Part shown: one piece after another, positions 16,905 to 25,166 of the stretch
Numbering within the stretch: the first letter of the stretch is position 1
Layout: every line of letters starts with the position of its first letter
Source of the DNA: Andeanibacterium sp036384795
GTDB taxonomy: Bacteria; Pseudomonadota; Alphaproteobacteria; Sphingomonadales; Sphingomonadaceae
DNA length: 36,920 bases
Assembly (NCBI GenBank): GCA_036384795.1
Contig: DASVLP010000035.1
Span: 1-36,920, forward strand
Reading direction: 5' to 3'
The notes under the pieces: generated by a model
Seen by the model: only the letters and a program-made list of their open reading frames with translations
Databases searched by the model: none
What the model was told of the DNA's origin: nothing
Translations under genes and position numbers: made by a program

Positions 16905-17333
16905 ATGATGATCGTTCCGACCTATGTCGGCCCCAGCGAAATCGAGGGGGTTGGCGTGTTCGCGGCCGAGCCGATCAAGGCGGGTGCCGCGATCTGGACT
17001 CTCGCCGACAAGTTCGACCTGATCCTGCCGACCGAGGAACTCGAGAACCTGCCGGAGGTGCAGCGCAATTTCATCGAGCGCTACGGCTATCCGCACATGA
17101 CCCGGCCCGGCCTTACGGTGCTCGAGTTCGACAACGGGCGGTTCATGAACCACACCGATAATCCCAACACCGATTTCACCAAGCCGGACATTGCCTGGGC
17201 GATCCGCGACATCGCGGAAGGCGAGGAGATCACCTGCAACTATGCGGAGTTCGATCCCACCTTCGTGATGCTGCCCGGGCGCAACTTCGTGGAAGCGCCG
17301 CTGCGCAAGGTCGTGGGGTTGAACGGAGCGTAG
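16905..17333 (+). CDS. SET-domain protein (putative protein-lysine methyltransferase)
   Basis: 142 residues from the ATG at 16905 (another ATG follows at 16908). The whole protein is one small SET domain. It opens with VGPSEIEGVGVFAAEPIKAGAAIW, as in the SET N-terminal strand pair (GxGVFA). The AdoMet-binding pseudoknot NHTDNPNT (82-89) corresponds to the classical NHSCxPN, and GEEITCNYAEFD (about 106-117) corresponds to GEELTxDY. The catalytic Tyr is retained (Y113), while the first Tyr of the classical motif is Cys here. Pre-SET and post-SET zinc clusters are absent. Stand-alone bacterial SET proteins exist, but their substrates are mostly unknown. A strong terminator follows directly, so this is a single-gene or terminal-gene unit. 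Confidence 0.88.
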   Translation: MMIVPTYVGPSEIEGVGVFAAEPIKAGAAIWTLADKFDLILPTEELENLPEVQRNFIERYGYPHMTRPGLTVLEFDNGRFMNHTDNPNTDFTKPDIAWAIRDIAEGEEITCNYAEFDPTFVMLPGRNFVEAPLRKVVGLNGA

Positions 17334-17338
17334 TCTCG

Positions 17339-17370
17339 ATCCTCCCCGAGCTTGCTTGGGGAGGATTTTT
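17339..17370 (+). terminator. Rho-independent terminator after the SET gene
   Basis: ATCCTCCCC (17339-17347) pairs with GGGGAGGAT (17358-17366) across a 10-base loop and is followed by a T-run to 17370. There is no T-run in the minus direction, so it serves the SET gene and not the convergent lipoprotein gene. The CTCCCC...GGGGAG core resembles hairpins 1 and 5 of the cluster at 11522-11649. Confidence 0.9.
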
Positions 17371-17391
17371 CGGAACAGCGATTGCCTGAGA

Positions 17392-17820
17392 TTACCCCTG
17401 GCCGGGGATCGTCGCCTGGGCTTCGCGGCCGTCGCCTTGCGGCGCGGCGATGATCGTGCGGGTCAGCGCGCCTTTGTCGACCGTATGGGTCTGCGGGTCG
17501 CCGACCGCCGAGCGAATGCCCGGATCGGCGTCGCCGGCCTTGTCGAGCGCGCTGGTTTCGACTCCCGAGCGCGGCGCCGGGCCGCCGAACAGCGCATCGA
17601 GCGCCTGCTGGCTGGCGCTCTCCTGCGCCGGGCGCGGCGCACCCGGTTGCGGCGGGGTGAGATTGAAGTCCGGCGGCACCACCAGCGGCGCCTGGCGCTG
17701 CACGGCGAACTCGTCAGGCCGGTCGCGGCCCATGATCCCGCCATGGCTGCAGCCGGCAAGCGCCGTGGCGCCGGCGGCGAGCAGGATCAAGGTGGCGGTG
17801 TTCTGCATCTGGGGGCGCAT
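17392..17820 (-). CDS. DUF3035-family lipoprotein downstream of lspA
   Basis: 142 residues. The ATG at 17820 overlaps the lspA stop (TGATG); an internal ATG at 17808 is possible. The lipoprotein signal ends LAGC (Cys24). The mature region is low in secondary-structure signal and Pro/Gln/Asp-rich, with RDRPDEFAVQRQAPLVVPPDF, the conserved core of DUF3035 proteins, which sit next to lspA in many alphaproteobacteria. Function is unknown. A lipoprotein gene coupled directly to the lipoprotein signal peptidase gene fits shared envelope control, but that is only context. Confidence 0.85.
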   Translation of the reverse strand: MRPQMQNTATLILLAAGATALAGCSHGGIMGRDRPDEFAVQRQAPLVVPPDFNLTPPQPGAPRPAQESASQQALDALFGGPAPRSGVETSALDKAGDADPGIRSAVGDPQTHTVDKGALTRTIIAAPQGDGREAQATIPGQG

Positions 17821-18374
17821 CAATTGGTCTCCGCGGCCTGCGTGCTTTGATGGGGATTGCCGGGTTCGGCAGGCTCGCTTGCTGGGGAGCGCTTTTCGCG
17901 CACGAACAGCGAGCGGGCAAGGATTATCACCACGCCGAACGTGATCGCGGCGTCGGCAAGGTTGAAGATCAGGAACGGGCGCCAGGCGCCGAAGTGGAGG
18001 TCGGCATAGTCGATCACGTAACCGGCCGACCAGCGGTCGCGGATGTTGCCGAGCGCACCGCCCAGGATCAGCCCGAAGGCGAAGATGTCCCAGAAGCGCT
18101 TCTCGCGCATCATCCACACGAACACGCCCAGCGCGATGAGCGCGGTGAGCGCGATCAGGAGGTAACGCATCTCCATCGAGCTCGCGGTCAGCATGCCGAG
18201 CGACACGCCGTAGTTCTCGGTCCAGGTGAACTGAAAGAACGGCAGCAGGTAGACCTGGCCGACCTCGCGCAAGTGCAACGGCCCGACCACGAACCATTTG
18301 ACCAGCCGGTCGACCCCGAACACGAGAGCGGCGAGCACGAGGCCGAAGATACGGTTGCGCGCGGCGAGGCTCAT
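17820..18374 (-). CDS. lspA: Lipoprotein signal peptidase (signal peptidase II)
   Basis: 184 residues, ATG at 18374. The inner-membrane aspartyl protease that removes signal peptides from prolipoproteins. Four membrane helices are visible. The motifs are present: GVDRLVKW near the N-terminus, TENYGVSLGML (the TxNxGxxF-like block), GGALGNIRDRW with GYVIDY (catalytic D122) and NLADAAITFG (catalytic D141). The C-terminus is a short, charged cytosolic tail. Its start overlaps the ileS stop by four bases (ATGA), the classical ileS-lspA arrangement. Confidence 0.96.
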   Translation of the reverse strand: MSLAARNRIFGLVLAALVFGVDRLVKWFVVGPLHLREVGQVYLLPFFQFTWTENYGVSLGMLTASSMEMRYLLIALTALIALGVFVWMMREKRFWDIFAFGLILGGALGNIRDRWSAGYVIDYADLHFGAWRPFLIFNLADAAITFGVVIILARSLFVREKRSPASEPAEPGNPHQSTQAAETN

Positions 18375-21300
18375 GCGACGGCGTCCATTCCGGCGACCAC
18401 CTCGTCGCAGCGAGCGCACAGCGCGCCGTCTTCCGTCACTTCGGGAAGGTGCCGCCAGCAGCGGCCGCACTTGTGCTTCGAGGTGGGGGTGACGCTCACC
18501 GTATCGCCATGGGCGCGCGCGACTGACGCGGTGATGAACAGTTCGGCAAGGTCGGCATCGGGCGCCTCGGCCGGCACGGTGACTTCGGCCTCGAGGCTCG
18601 AGCCGATCACTTTCTCGCGGCGCAACGGCTCGATCGCTTCGGTGACCTGCTCGCGCAAGGTTCGCAGGCGCTGCCACTTGGCGATGTCGGCATGCGCTTC
18701 GGGCAGCTCGGGCCATTCGAGCAGGTGGACGCTCTCCGCTTCGGAATAGCGCGTGCCCCAGACTTCCTCGGCGGTGTAGACCAGCACTGGCGCGGCGTAG
18801 CGGATCAGCGCGTGGAACAGCGTGTCGAGTACGCTGCGGTAGGCGCGGCGGCGCGGGTCCGCGGGCGCGTCGCAGTAGAGGCTGTCCTTGCGGATATCGA
18901 AGTAGAACGCCGAGAGATCCTCGTTGGCGAAGTCGATCAGTGCGCGGGTATAGGCGTTGAAGTCGAACGCATCGGTCGCGGCCCGCAGGCGGTTGTCGAG
19001 ATCGCGCAGCGAAGCCAGCATGTATTGCTCGAGCTCGGGCATCTGCTCCACGGCCACGCGCTCGGCCTCGTCGAAATCGGACAGCGCGCCGAGCAGGTAG
19101 CGGAAAGTGTTGCGCAGCTTGCGGTACTGGTCGGACACGCCCTTGAGGATCTCGTCGCCGATCCGATGGTCCTCGGTGTAATCGACCGAGAGCGCCCACA
19201 GGCGGATGATGTCGGCGCCGTAGGTCTCCATCACCTTCAGCGGATCGACCGTGTTGCCGAGCGATTTCGACATCTTGAGGCCCTTGGCATCCATCGTGAA
19301 GCCGTGAGTCAGCACCGCATCGTACGGCGCGCGGCCGCGGGTGGCGCAGCTTTCGAGCAGGCTCGACTGGAACCAGCCGCGATGCTGGTCGCTGCCTTCG
19401 AGGTAGAGATCGGCCGGCCAGCGCAAGTCCGGCCAGCGCCCGCTTTCGAGCACGAACGCATGGGTGCTGCCCGAATCGAACCACACGTCGAGGATGTCGG
19501 TGATCCGCTCGTAGTCCTCGGCGCGGTAATCGGCACCGAGCAGCGCCTGCGCGCCCTCGTCGTCCCATGCATCCACCCCGCCGGCGCGGATCGCCGCGAC
19601 GATGCGCTGGTTGACGGCCGGATCGTTCAGATACTCGCCGGTCTTGCGGTTGACGAACAGCGTGATCGGCACGCCCCACGCGCGCTGGCGGCTGAGCACC
19701 CAGTCGGGCCGCGTCTCGACCATTGAACCGATACGGTTACGGCCCTTGTCCGGAATGAACCGCGTTTGGGCGATCGATTCCATCGCCAGCGTGCGCAACG
19801 TGGCTGCGTCGGCACTCGCGGTCAGCGCCACCGCCCCTTCGAGCGGGCCGTCCGCCACCACCGGTTGCAGATGTGCAAGCGGGCGATCCATCGGCACGAA
19901 CCACTGCGGGGTGCAGCGGTAGATGACCTTCGCCTTGCTCCGCCAGCTGTGTGGATAACTGTGTGGATAGTCTGTGGACGCCGCGAGCAAAGCTCCAGCG
20001 GACTTGAGGCCTTTGCAGATCGGTCCGTCCGGCGCATTAAAATTGCCGTTGATCACCGATCCCTGTCCGCCGAGCCACGGCCAGTCCGCGCGGTACTTGC
20101 CGTCCGCCTCGACCGCGAAAACCGGCTCGATTCCGTGGGCCTTGCACAGCTCGAAATCGTCCTCGCCATGGTCCGGCGCCATGTGGACCAGCCCGGTGCC
20201 GCTGTCGGTGGTGACGAAGGTGCCCGCGAGGAACGGGCGCGGCCGGGCGAAGAACCCGCCGAGATCGTGCATCGGGTGGCGTGCGATGGTGCCGGCGAGT
20301 TCGGAGCCCTTATAGATCGTTGTAGTTCGGTCTGGACCATACTCTCGCGGAATGAAATCGCCACTCAGGGTCCGGTCATCCAACTTCTCAATGCCGAACG
20401 CTTCGTATGAGGTGTTCAGCTTTGCCAGTTCTACAGCAACGGTATCGACCTTTCCGTCGCTGAGACGCCGAAGTTCCGCCTCCAATCTGGCTCGAAACTG
20501 CGGCAACAAGTTTCGTGCAATGAGGACCTTATCGCCAATCCAACTTGGTCGTTGCGAGGCCAACAGCGCATTGTCCTCGTCATAGACGTCCAGGACGACC
20601 AGCCAATACTCAACATCCGGCCCATAAGCCAAAGCCTGGTTAACCGGAATGGTCCAAGGCGTCGTGGTCCAGATCACCGCATGCGCGCCGACCAGCTCCG
20701 CGATCGGGCTCTCGACGATCTCGAACGCCACGTCGATCTGGGTCGAGACGATGTCCTCGTATTCGACTTCCGCTTCGGCCAGCGCGGTCTTCTCGACCGG
20801 GCTCCACATCACCGGCTTCGAGCCGCGGTAGAGCATGCCCAGCTCGGCGAACTTCAGCAGCTCACTGACGATCGTCGCCTCGGCCTCGAAGTCCATCGTC
20901 AGGTACGGGTGGTCCCAGTCGCCGCCGATGCCGAGGCGCTTGAGCTGCTCGCGCTGGCGGTCGACCCAGTGCTGGGCATAGGCGCGGCATTCGGCGCGGA
21001 ATTCCTTGGCCGGAACTTCGTCCTTGTTCTTCTTCTGCTTGCGGTACTGCTCCTCGACCTTCCATTCGATCGGCAGCCCATGGCAATCCCACCCGGGCAC
21101 GTAGGGCGCGTCCTTGCCGAGCAGGGTCTGCGTCCTCACCACCATGTCCTTGAGGATGTGGTTCAGCGCATGGCCAATGTGCATGTCGCCGTTGGCGTAG
21201 GGCGGACCGTCATGGAGGATGAACTTCTCGCGCCCGCGCCGGCTCTCGCGCACCCGCTCGTAGAGCCCGGCCTCCTGCCAGCACGCGAGGATGCCCGGTT

Positions 21301-21397
21301 CCTTCTGCGGCAGGCCGGCCTTCATCGGAAACTCGGTCTTCGGCAGGAAGACGGTCGGTCTGTAATCAACCGCGGCGGGTTCTTTGGGTTCGCTCAT
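18371..21397 (-). CDS. ileS: Isoleucyl-tRNA synthetase
   Basis: 1008 residues from ATG 21397 (MSEPKEP), which overlaps the ribF stop as ATGA. Class I synthetase charging tRNA-Ile. Motifs: HIGH (73-76), the start of the CP1 editing domain at WTTTPWT (243-249), the editing block TTDSGTGLVHMAPDHGEDDF, YPHSWRSKAKV, KMSKS (708-712), and a C-terminal zinc knuckle with cysteines at about 977, 980, 994 and 997. From WTTTPW to the HPMHDL element (about 374) the spacing is about 130 residues, compared with about 70 in E. coli IleRS as I remember it. The same stretch has clearly lower G+C than the rest of the gene. The synthetase core and editing motifs are otherwise intact, so a working enzyme is expected. 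Confidence 0.96.
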   Translation of the reverse strand: MSEPKEPAAVDYRPTVFLPKTEFPMKAGLPQKEPGILACWQEAGLYERVRESRRGREKFILHDGPPYANGDMHIGHALNHILKDMVVRTQTLLGKDAPYVPGWDCHGLPIEWKVEEQYRKQKKNKDEVPAKEFRAECRAYAQHWVDRQREQLKRLGIGGDWDHPYLTMDFEAEATIVSELLKFAELGMLYRGSKPVMWSPVEKTALAEAEVEYEDIVSTQIDVAFEIVESPIAELVGAHAVIWTTTPWTIPVNQALAYGPDVEYWLVVLDVYDEDNALLASQRPSWIGDKVLIARNLLPQFRARLEAELRRLSDGKVDTVAVELAKLNTSYEAFGIEKLDDRTLSGDFIPREYGPDRTTTIYKGSELAGTIARHPMHDLGGFFARPRPFLAGTFVTTDSGTGLVHMAPDHGEDDFELCKAHGIEPVFAVEADGKYRADWPWLGGQGSVINGNFNAPDGPICKGLKSAGALLAASTDYPHSYPHSWRSKAKVIYRCTPQWFVPMDRPLAHLQPVVADGPLEGAVALTASADAATLRTLAMESIAQTRFIPDKGRNRIGSMVETRPDWVLSRQRAWGVPITLFVNRKTGEYLNDPAVNQRIVAAIRAGGVDAWDDEGAQALLGADYRAEDYERITDILDVWFDSGSTHAFVLESGRWPDLRWPADLYLEGSDQHRGWFQSSLLESCATRGRAPYDAVLTHGFTMDAKGLKMSKSLGNTVDPLKVMETYGADIIRLWALSVDYTEDHRIGDEILKGVSDQYRKLRNTFRYLLGALSDFDEAERVAVEQMPELEQYMLASLRDLDNRLRAATDAFDFNAYTRALIDFANEDLSAFYFDIRKDSLYCDAPADPRRRAYRSVLDTLFHALIRYAAPVLVYTAEEVWGTRYSEAESVHLLEWPELPEAHADIAKWQRLRTLREQVTEAIEPLRREKVIGSSLEAEVTVPAEAPDADLAELFITASVARAHGDTVSVTPTSKHKCGRCWRHLPEVTEDGALCARCDEVVAGMDAVA
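20281..20640. other. Low-G+C patch inside ileS (CP1 editing domain)
   Basis: A hand count gives about 55% G+C over these 360 bases, against 62-72% in flanking 60-base blocks I counted. On the ileS strand the codons include CGA, AGA, ACT, GTA and TTG, which are scarce elsewhere in the window. The frame stays open and encodes residues about 253-373, where the editing domain is longer than usual. A smaller dip of about 40 bases lies at 19941-19980. The pattern suggests an inserted or recombined segment and not a sequencing fault, because reading frame and motifs are preserved on both sides. Confidence 0.7.
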
Positions 21398-22329
21398 TGC
21401 GCGGCGGCGCTTAGGAGTTTCCTCGCCCGCTCGCAATCCTGCGTCATCTGCACCGTCAGCGCGCCGAGATCGGCGAACTTCGCCTCGGGCCGCAGGAAGT
21501 GGTGCAGCGCAACCTCGATCTCGCGCCCGTAAAGATCGCCGGCGAAGTCGAAGAAATAGGGCTCGAGCAGTTCGACCGGCGGCTCGAACGTCGGACGCAC
21601 CCCCACGTTCGCCGCGCCGGCCAGCGGGCCGTCCTCACCGACGATGCGGCCCGTCACTGCATAGATGCCGTAATGCGGGCGCAGGTACGGCCCCAGGTCG
21701 AGGTTCGCGGTCGGAAAGCCGATTGCGCGCCCGCGCTTGTCGCCGTGCTGGACGGTGCCGCGGATCGCGAAGGGGCGGGTCAGCAGGCGCGTGGCGGTCT
21801 CGCAGTCGCCGGCCTTGAGCGCCTCGCGGATGCGGCTGGAGGAGACCGGCTCGCCGCCGTCCATCACCGGGCCGACGGTGCGCGCCTCGATTCCCGCTGC
21901 CGCGCCCAGCCGCGCCAGCGCCGCGGCGTCGCCCGCACGGCCCTTGCCGAAGGTGAAGTCCTCGCCGGTGACCACGCCCGCCGCGCCGAGCCGCTTCGCC
22001 AGCAGTTCGCCGACAAAATCCTCCGCGCTGGTGCCGGCGAGCTCGACGTCGAAATGGAACACCAGCATCGCGTTCGCCCCCGCGGCCGCGAACAGCTCTT
22101 CGCGCTGGTCGAGCGTGGTCAGGCGGAATGGCGGCAGGTGCGGGGCGAAATGCCGAGCGGGGTGGGGGTCGAACGTCGCGACGATCGCCGGGCGGCCTTG
22201 CCCGCGCGCCCATTCGACCGCCTCGCGCACCACCGCCTGGTGGCCCAGGTGAAACCCGTCGAAGTTGCCCAGCGCGATCACCGCGCCGCGCAAGTTTTCC
22301 GGGATTGGCTCGCGGTGATCCAGCCGCAT
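21394..22329 (-). CDS. ribF: Bifunctional riboflavin kinase / FAD synthetase
   Basis: 311 residues, ATG at 22329 overlapping the folA stop as TGATG. It converts riboflavin to FMN and then FAD. The N-terminal nucleotidyltransferase domain has GNFDGFHLGHQ (21-31, HxGH-type) and ATFDPHPARHF, then the conserved SSSRIREAL. The C-terminal flavokinase domain has RGRAIGFPTANLDL, the tract beginning YGIYAVTGRI and ANVGVRPTF. Length and order are canonical. It is coupled to ileS downstream. FAD from this enzyme would serve the ETF encoded elsewhere in the window. Confidence 0.96.
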   Translation of the reverse strand: MRLDHREPIPENLRGAVIALGNFDGFHLGHQAVVREAVEWARGQGRPAIVATFDPHPARHFAPHLPPFRLTTLDQREELFAAAGANAMLVFHFDVELAGTSAEDFVGELLAKRLGAAGVVTGEDFTFGKGRAGDAAALARLGAAAGIEARTVGPVMDGGEPVSSSRIREALKAGDCETATRLLTRPFAIRGTVQHGDKRGRAIGFPTANLDLGPYLRPHYGIYAVTGRIVGEDGPLAGAANVGVRPTFEPPVELLEPYFFDFAGDLYGREIEVALHHFLRPEAKFADLGALTVQMTQDCERARKLLSAAAQ

Positions 22330-22817
22330 CAGCCCGTCTTCTCCAGCGTCACGAAATCGTGCGCCGGCAGCCCGCCTGCGGCCGGGCGGTGCTCGCGGGC
22401 GATCTCGCGCCAGCGGAAATCCGGCGCTTCCATCACGATGTCGCCGCCGGTGTCCTCGTCGACATGGGTCAGCTCGAAGCGCGTCGCGACCGGTTCGAAC
22501 AGGCGGAAGATCTCCGCCCCCCCGATCACCGAGATGTCGCCCGGCCCCGCGAGCGCCAGCGCCTGCTCGACCGTGTGCACCACTTCCGCGCCGGGCGCCG
22601 ACCAGTTGGGATCGCGGGTCAGCACGATGTGCCGCCGCCCCGGCAGCAGGCCCGGCAGGCTGTCGAACGTCTTGCGCCCCATGATCATCGGCGTGCCCAT
22701 CGTCATCCGCTTGAAGCGCCTGAGATCGTCGGGCATGCGCCAGGGCACGTCGCCGTCCTTGGCGATCGTTCCGTCGCGCGCCCGCGCGACGATGAAGGTG
22801 ATCTGCCGCTCCGCCAT
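22329..22817 (-). CDS. folA: Dihydrofolate reductase
   Basis: 162 residues, ATG at 22817 overlapping the purK stop (TGATG). It reduces dihydrofolate to tetrahydrofolate with NADPH. Visible elements: the substrate loop DGDVPWRMPDDLRRFK, where D31 corresponds to the catalytic Asp27 of E. coli; MGRKTFDSLPGLLPGRRHIVLTR (NADPH-binding Arg/Lys/Thr); the cofactor motif SVIGGAEIF; and a C-terminal beta strand ending in HDFVTLEK. Size is typical of chromosomal, trimethoprim-sensitive type enzymes, and nothing suggests an acquired resistance allele. Confidence 0.96.
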   Translation of the reverse strand: MAERQITFIVARARDGTIAKDGDVPWRMPDDLRRFKRMTMGTPMIMGRKTFDSLPGLLPGRRHIVLTRDPNWSAPGAEVVHTVEQALALAGPGDISVIGGAEIFRLFEPVATRFELTHVDEDTGGDIVMEAPDFRWREIAREHRPAAGGLPAHDFVTLEKTG

Positions 22818-23941
22818 CAGCCCAACCGCGTGACGTGCCCCATCTTGCGGCCGTTGCGCGCCTCCGCCTTGCCGTAGAGATGGAGGTGGTTGGCGGGGTC
22901 TTCGAGCAGCCGGTAGGCCTCGCGCGCCTCGGGGCCGATCAGGTTGCGCATCTCGATCCGCGGGGCGGTGAGCGCGGTGTCTCCGAGCGGCAGCCCGAGC
23001 ACCGCACGCACGTGGTTCTCGAACTGGCTGGTGAGCGATCCCTCGATCGTCCAGTGCCCCGAATTGTGCACCCGGGGCGCCATCTCGTTGAACACCGGGC
23101 CCCCTCTTGGATCATTGGGCGGCGTGGCGAAGAACTCGAGCGCCAGCACGCCGACGTAATCGAGCGCCTCGGCCACGTTGCGGGCGAGCTCGCGCGCGGG
23201 CGCGACCTGGGCGGCGATCGCCTCCGGCGCCGGCAGCGACGAGCGCCTGAGGATCCCGTCCTCGTGCACGTTCTGGGGCGAATCCCAGAATCGCAGCTCG
23301 CCATCGGCGCCGCGGGCCAGGATCACCGAGAACTCGCCTTCGAACGCGACGCGGCCTTCATAGACGAAGCCGCCTTCGTGGACGTTGATGCCGTCGGCCT
23401 CGTGCTCGAAGCCGATCGCCCACTGGCCCTTGCCGTCGTAGCCTTCCCGCCGGGTCTTGAGGATGCCGGGCACGCCGATCCGCTCCATCGCCCGGCCCAA
23501 GTCCCCGCGGGTGTCGACTTCGGCGTGCGGCGCGGCGCGCCCGCCCAGCTCCTCGACGAAGCGTTTCTCGGCCAACCGGTCCTGCGCGACTTCCAGCGCG
23601 CGCGGGCCGGGGCGCAACTTGCCCGGCGGGATCGCCGCGAGCGGCGCGGCCGGCACGTTCTCGAACTCCCAGGTGATCGCGTCGCACCCTTGGGCGAAAC
23701 GGGCCATCGCGTCCGCGTCGTGCCAGTCGGCGCACGTGAAGTCCGCGCTCACTTCGGCGGCGACGCTGTCGCGCTCGGGAGAATAGATATGCGCCTTGCA
23801 GCCGAGCTGCGCCGCCGCCATCGCCAGCATCCGCCCCAGTTGCCCGCCGCCGAGGATGCCGACGGTCGCGCCGGGCGCCGCCCGCCGCCGGCCAGCGCCG
23901 GCCTCACCGCGAACCACGCGAAAGGGCGGCGTGTCAGCCAT
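22817..23941 (-). CDS. purK: N5-carboxyaminoimidazole ribonucleotide synthase
   Basis: 374 residues. The ATP-grasp enzyme that carboxylates AIR to N5-CAIR in purine synthesis; PurE then rearranges the product. The dinucleotide-like N-terminal motif GILGGGQLGRMLA begins at about residue 28, preceded by a roughly 25-residue basic extension of uncertain reality. ATP-grasp landmarks include KTRREGYDGKGQ, FEGEFSVILARG, ALEFFATP, NEMAPRVHNSGHWTIEGS and the closing HLYGKAEARNGRKMGHVT. The start codon overlaps the end of purE by 8 bases, so the extension cannot be trimmed without losing the overlap. Confidence 0.96.
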   Translation of the reverse strand: MADTPPFRVVRGEAGAGRRRAAPGATVGILGGGQLGRMLAMAAAQLGCKAHIYSPERDSVAAEVSADFTCADWHDADAMARFAQGCDAITWEFENVPAAPLAAIPPGKLRPGPRALEVAQDRLAEKRFVEELGGRAAPHAEVDTRGDLGRAMERIGVPGILKTRREGYDGKGQWAIGFEHEADGINVHEGGFVYEGRVAFEGEFSVILARGADGELRFWDSPQNVHEDGILRRSSLPAPEAIAAQVAPARELARNVAEALDYVGVLALEFFATPPNDPRGGPVFNEMAPRVHNSGHWTIEGSLTSQFENHVRAVLGLPLGDTALTAPRIEMRNLIGPEAREAYRLLEDPANHLHLYGKAEARNGRKMGHVTRLG

Positions 23942-24440
23942 CGGTCGAGGGTGTTTCCGCGACTGCTTCGCTGTGTGCCGCGCGCCAGGCGCGCAGCCGC
24001 TGTGACAGCGGCTCGTCGGCGAGCGCCAGGATCGAGGCGGCGAGGATCGCCGCGTTCGCCGCGCCCGCCTCGCCGATCGCCAGCGTCCCGGTCGGCACGC
24101 CCGCCGGCATCTGCACGATCGACAGCAGGCTATCCATGCCCTTCAGCGCCTTCGTCTCGACCGGCACGCCCAGCACCGGCAGATGGGTCAGCGACGAGAG
24201 CATCCCCGGCAAGTGCGCCGCTCCCCCGGCGCCGGCGATGATCACCTTGAACCCGCGCTCGGCCGCGCCCTTGCCGAATTCGTACATCCGGTGCGGCGTG
24301 CGATGGGCCGAGACGATCCGCGTCTCGTAACCGACCTCGAGCTCGTCGAGCACCTTGGCGGCGCGCTTCATCGTCGCCCAGTCGGACTGGCTGCCCATCA
24401 CGATGGCGATCAACGGGGCGACCGGCGGCGGATTGGCCAT
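23934..24440 (-). CDS. purE: N5-carboxyaminoimidazole ribonucleotide mutase
   Basis: 168 residues, ATG at 24440, one base after the gpmA stop. Class I PurE, converting N5-CAIR to CAIR. The family motifs are clear: IVMGSQSDWATMK, RIVSAHRTPHRMYEF (with the catalytic His), IIAGAGGAAHLPGMLSSLT, LPVLGVPVE and VPTGTLAIGEAGAANAA. It is likely an octamer, as in the family. It partners with the purK gene directly downstream. Confidence 0.97.
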   Translation of the reverse strand: MANPPPVAPLIAIVMGSQSDWATMKRAAKVLDELEVGYETRIVSAHRTPHRMYEFGKGAAERGFKVIIAGAGGAAHLPGMLSSLTHLPVLGVPVETKALKGMDSLLSIVQMPAGVPTGTLAIGEAGAANAAILAASILALADEPLSQRLRAWRAAHSEAVAETPSTDG

Positions 24441-24441
24441 C

Positions 24442-25128
24442 TCAGCGATCCTTCAGGTAGTGCCGATCCCCCGGCGTCATGTTGGCGTCGAATTCATAGA
24501 CGATCGGCGCGCCGGTGGGAATTTCGAGCCCGGTGATGTCCGCATCGGAAATTCCGCTGAGGTGCTTCACCAGCGCGCGCAGGCTGTTGCCGTGGGCGGA
24601 CACCAGCACCGTCTCGCCCGCCTTCAGCCGGGGCAGGATCGCGCTCTCGTAGTAAGGCAGCGCGCGGGCGATAGTGTCCTTCAGGCTTTCGGTTTCCGGC
24701 ACCGCGATCCCGGCATAGCGCGCATCGGCCGCAAGGTCGTATGCGCCGCCGCGCTCCATCGGCGGGGGCGGCACGTCGAAGCTGCGGCGCCACAGGCGCA
24801 CTTGCTCGTCGCCATGCTTCTCGGCGGTTTCGGCCTTGTTGAGTCCGGTGAGCCCGCCGTAGTGCCGCTCGTTGAGGCGCCAATCCTTGGTCTCGGGGAT
24901 CCACAGCCGGGCGCATTGCTCGAGCGCCAGATGCAAGGTGCGAATCGCGCGGGTCTGCAGCGAGGTGAACGCGACGGTGGGCAGCAGGCCTTTTTCCGCC
25001 AGCAGGGTGCCGGCGGCGCGCGCTTCGGCCTCGCCTTGTGCGGTCAGATCGACGTCCCACCAGCCGGTGAAACGGTTCTCCAGGTTCCACTGGCTCTGGC
25101 CGTGGCGGACGAGAATGAGGACGGACAA
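24442..25128 (-). CDS. gpmA: 2,3-bisphosphoglycerate-dependent phosphoglycerate mutase
   Basis: 228 residues. It interconverts 3- and 2-phosphoglycerate in glycolysis and gluconeogenesis. The phosphohistidine motif LVRHGQSQWN (His9) is followed by ENRFTGWWDVDLT, then RALPYYESAILP and the second catalytic region VSAHGNSLRALVKHLSGIS. The start codon is TTG (25128), supported by CAGGAG 8 bases upstream and by the tight fit to the family N-terminus. This is unusual for a glycolytic gene. It is the first enzyme gene of the long minus-strand array and follows the small basic gene at 25325 by 38 bases. Confidence 0.95.
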   Translation of the reverse strand: MSVLILVRHGQSQWNLENRFTGWWDVDLTAQGEAEARAAGTLLAEKGLLPTVAFTSLQTRAIRTLHLALEQCARLWIPETKDWRLNERHYGGLTGLNKAETAEKHGDEQVRLWRRSFDVPPPPMERGGAYDLAADARYAGIAVPETESLKDTIARALPYYESAILPRLKAGETVLVSAHGNSLRALVKHLSGISDADITGLEIPTGAPIVYEFDANMTPGDRHYLKDR

Positions 25129-25166
25129 GCGGATGGCTCCTGCGGCCTGGCTGGGAGCGCGTCGCC

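Noticed and set aside
19946..19980. A perfect DnaA-box match (TGTGGATAA on the plus strand, 19950-19958) with two near-repeats 12 bases apart, as if a replication-origin module.
   Set aside because: It lies inside ileS and encodes the YPHSYPHSW tract. HSYPHxWR is normal IleRS sequence, so the repeats follow from the codons used. There is no AT-rich unwinding region or dnaA/hemE-type origin neighbourhood.
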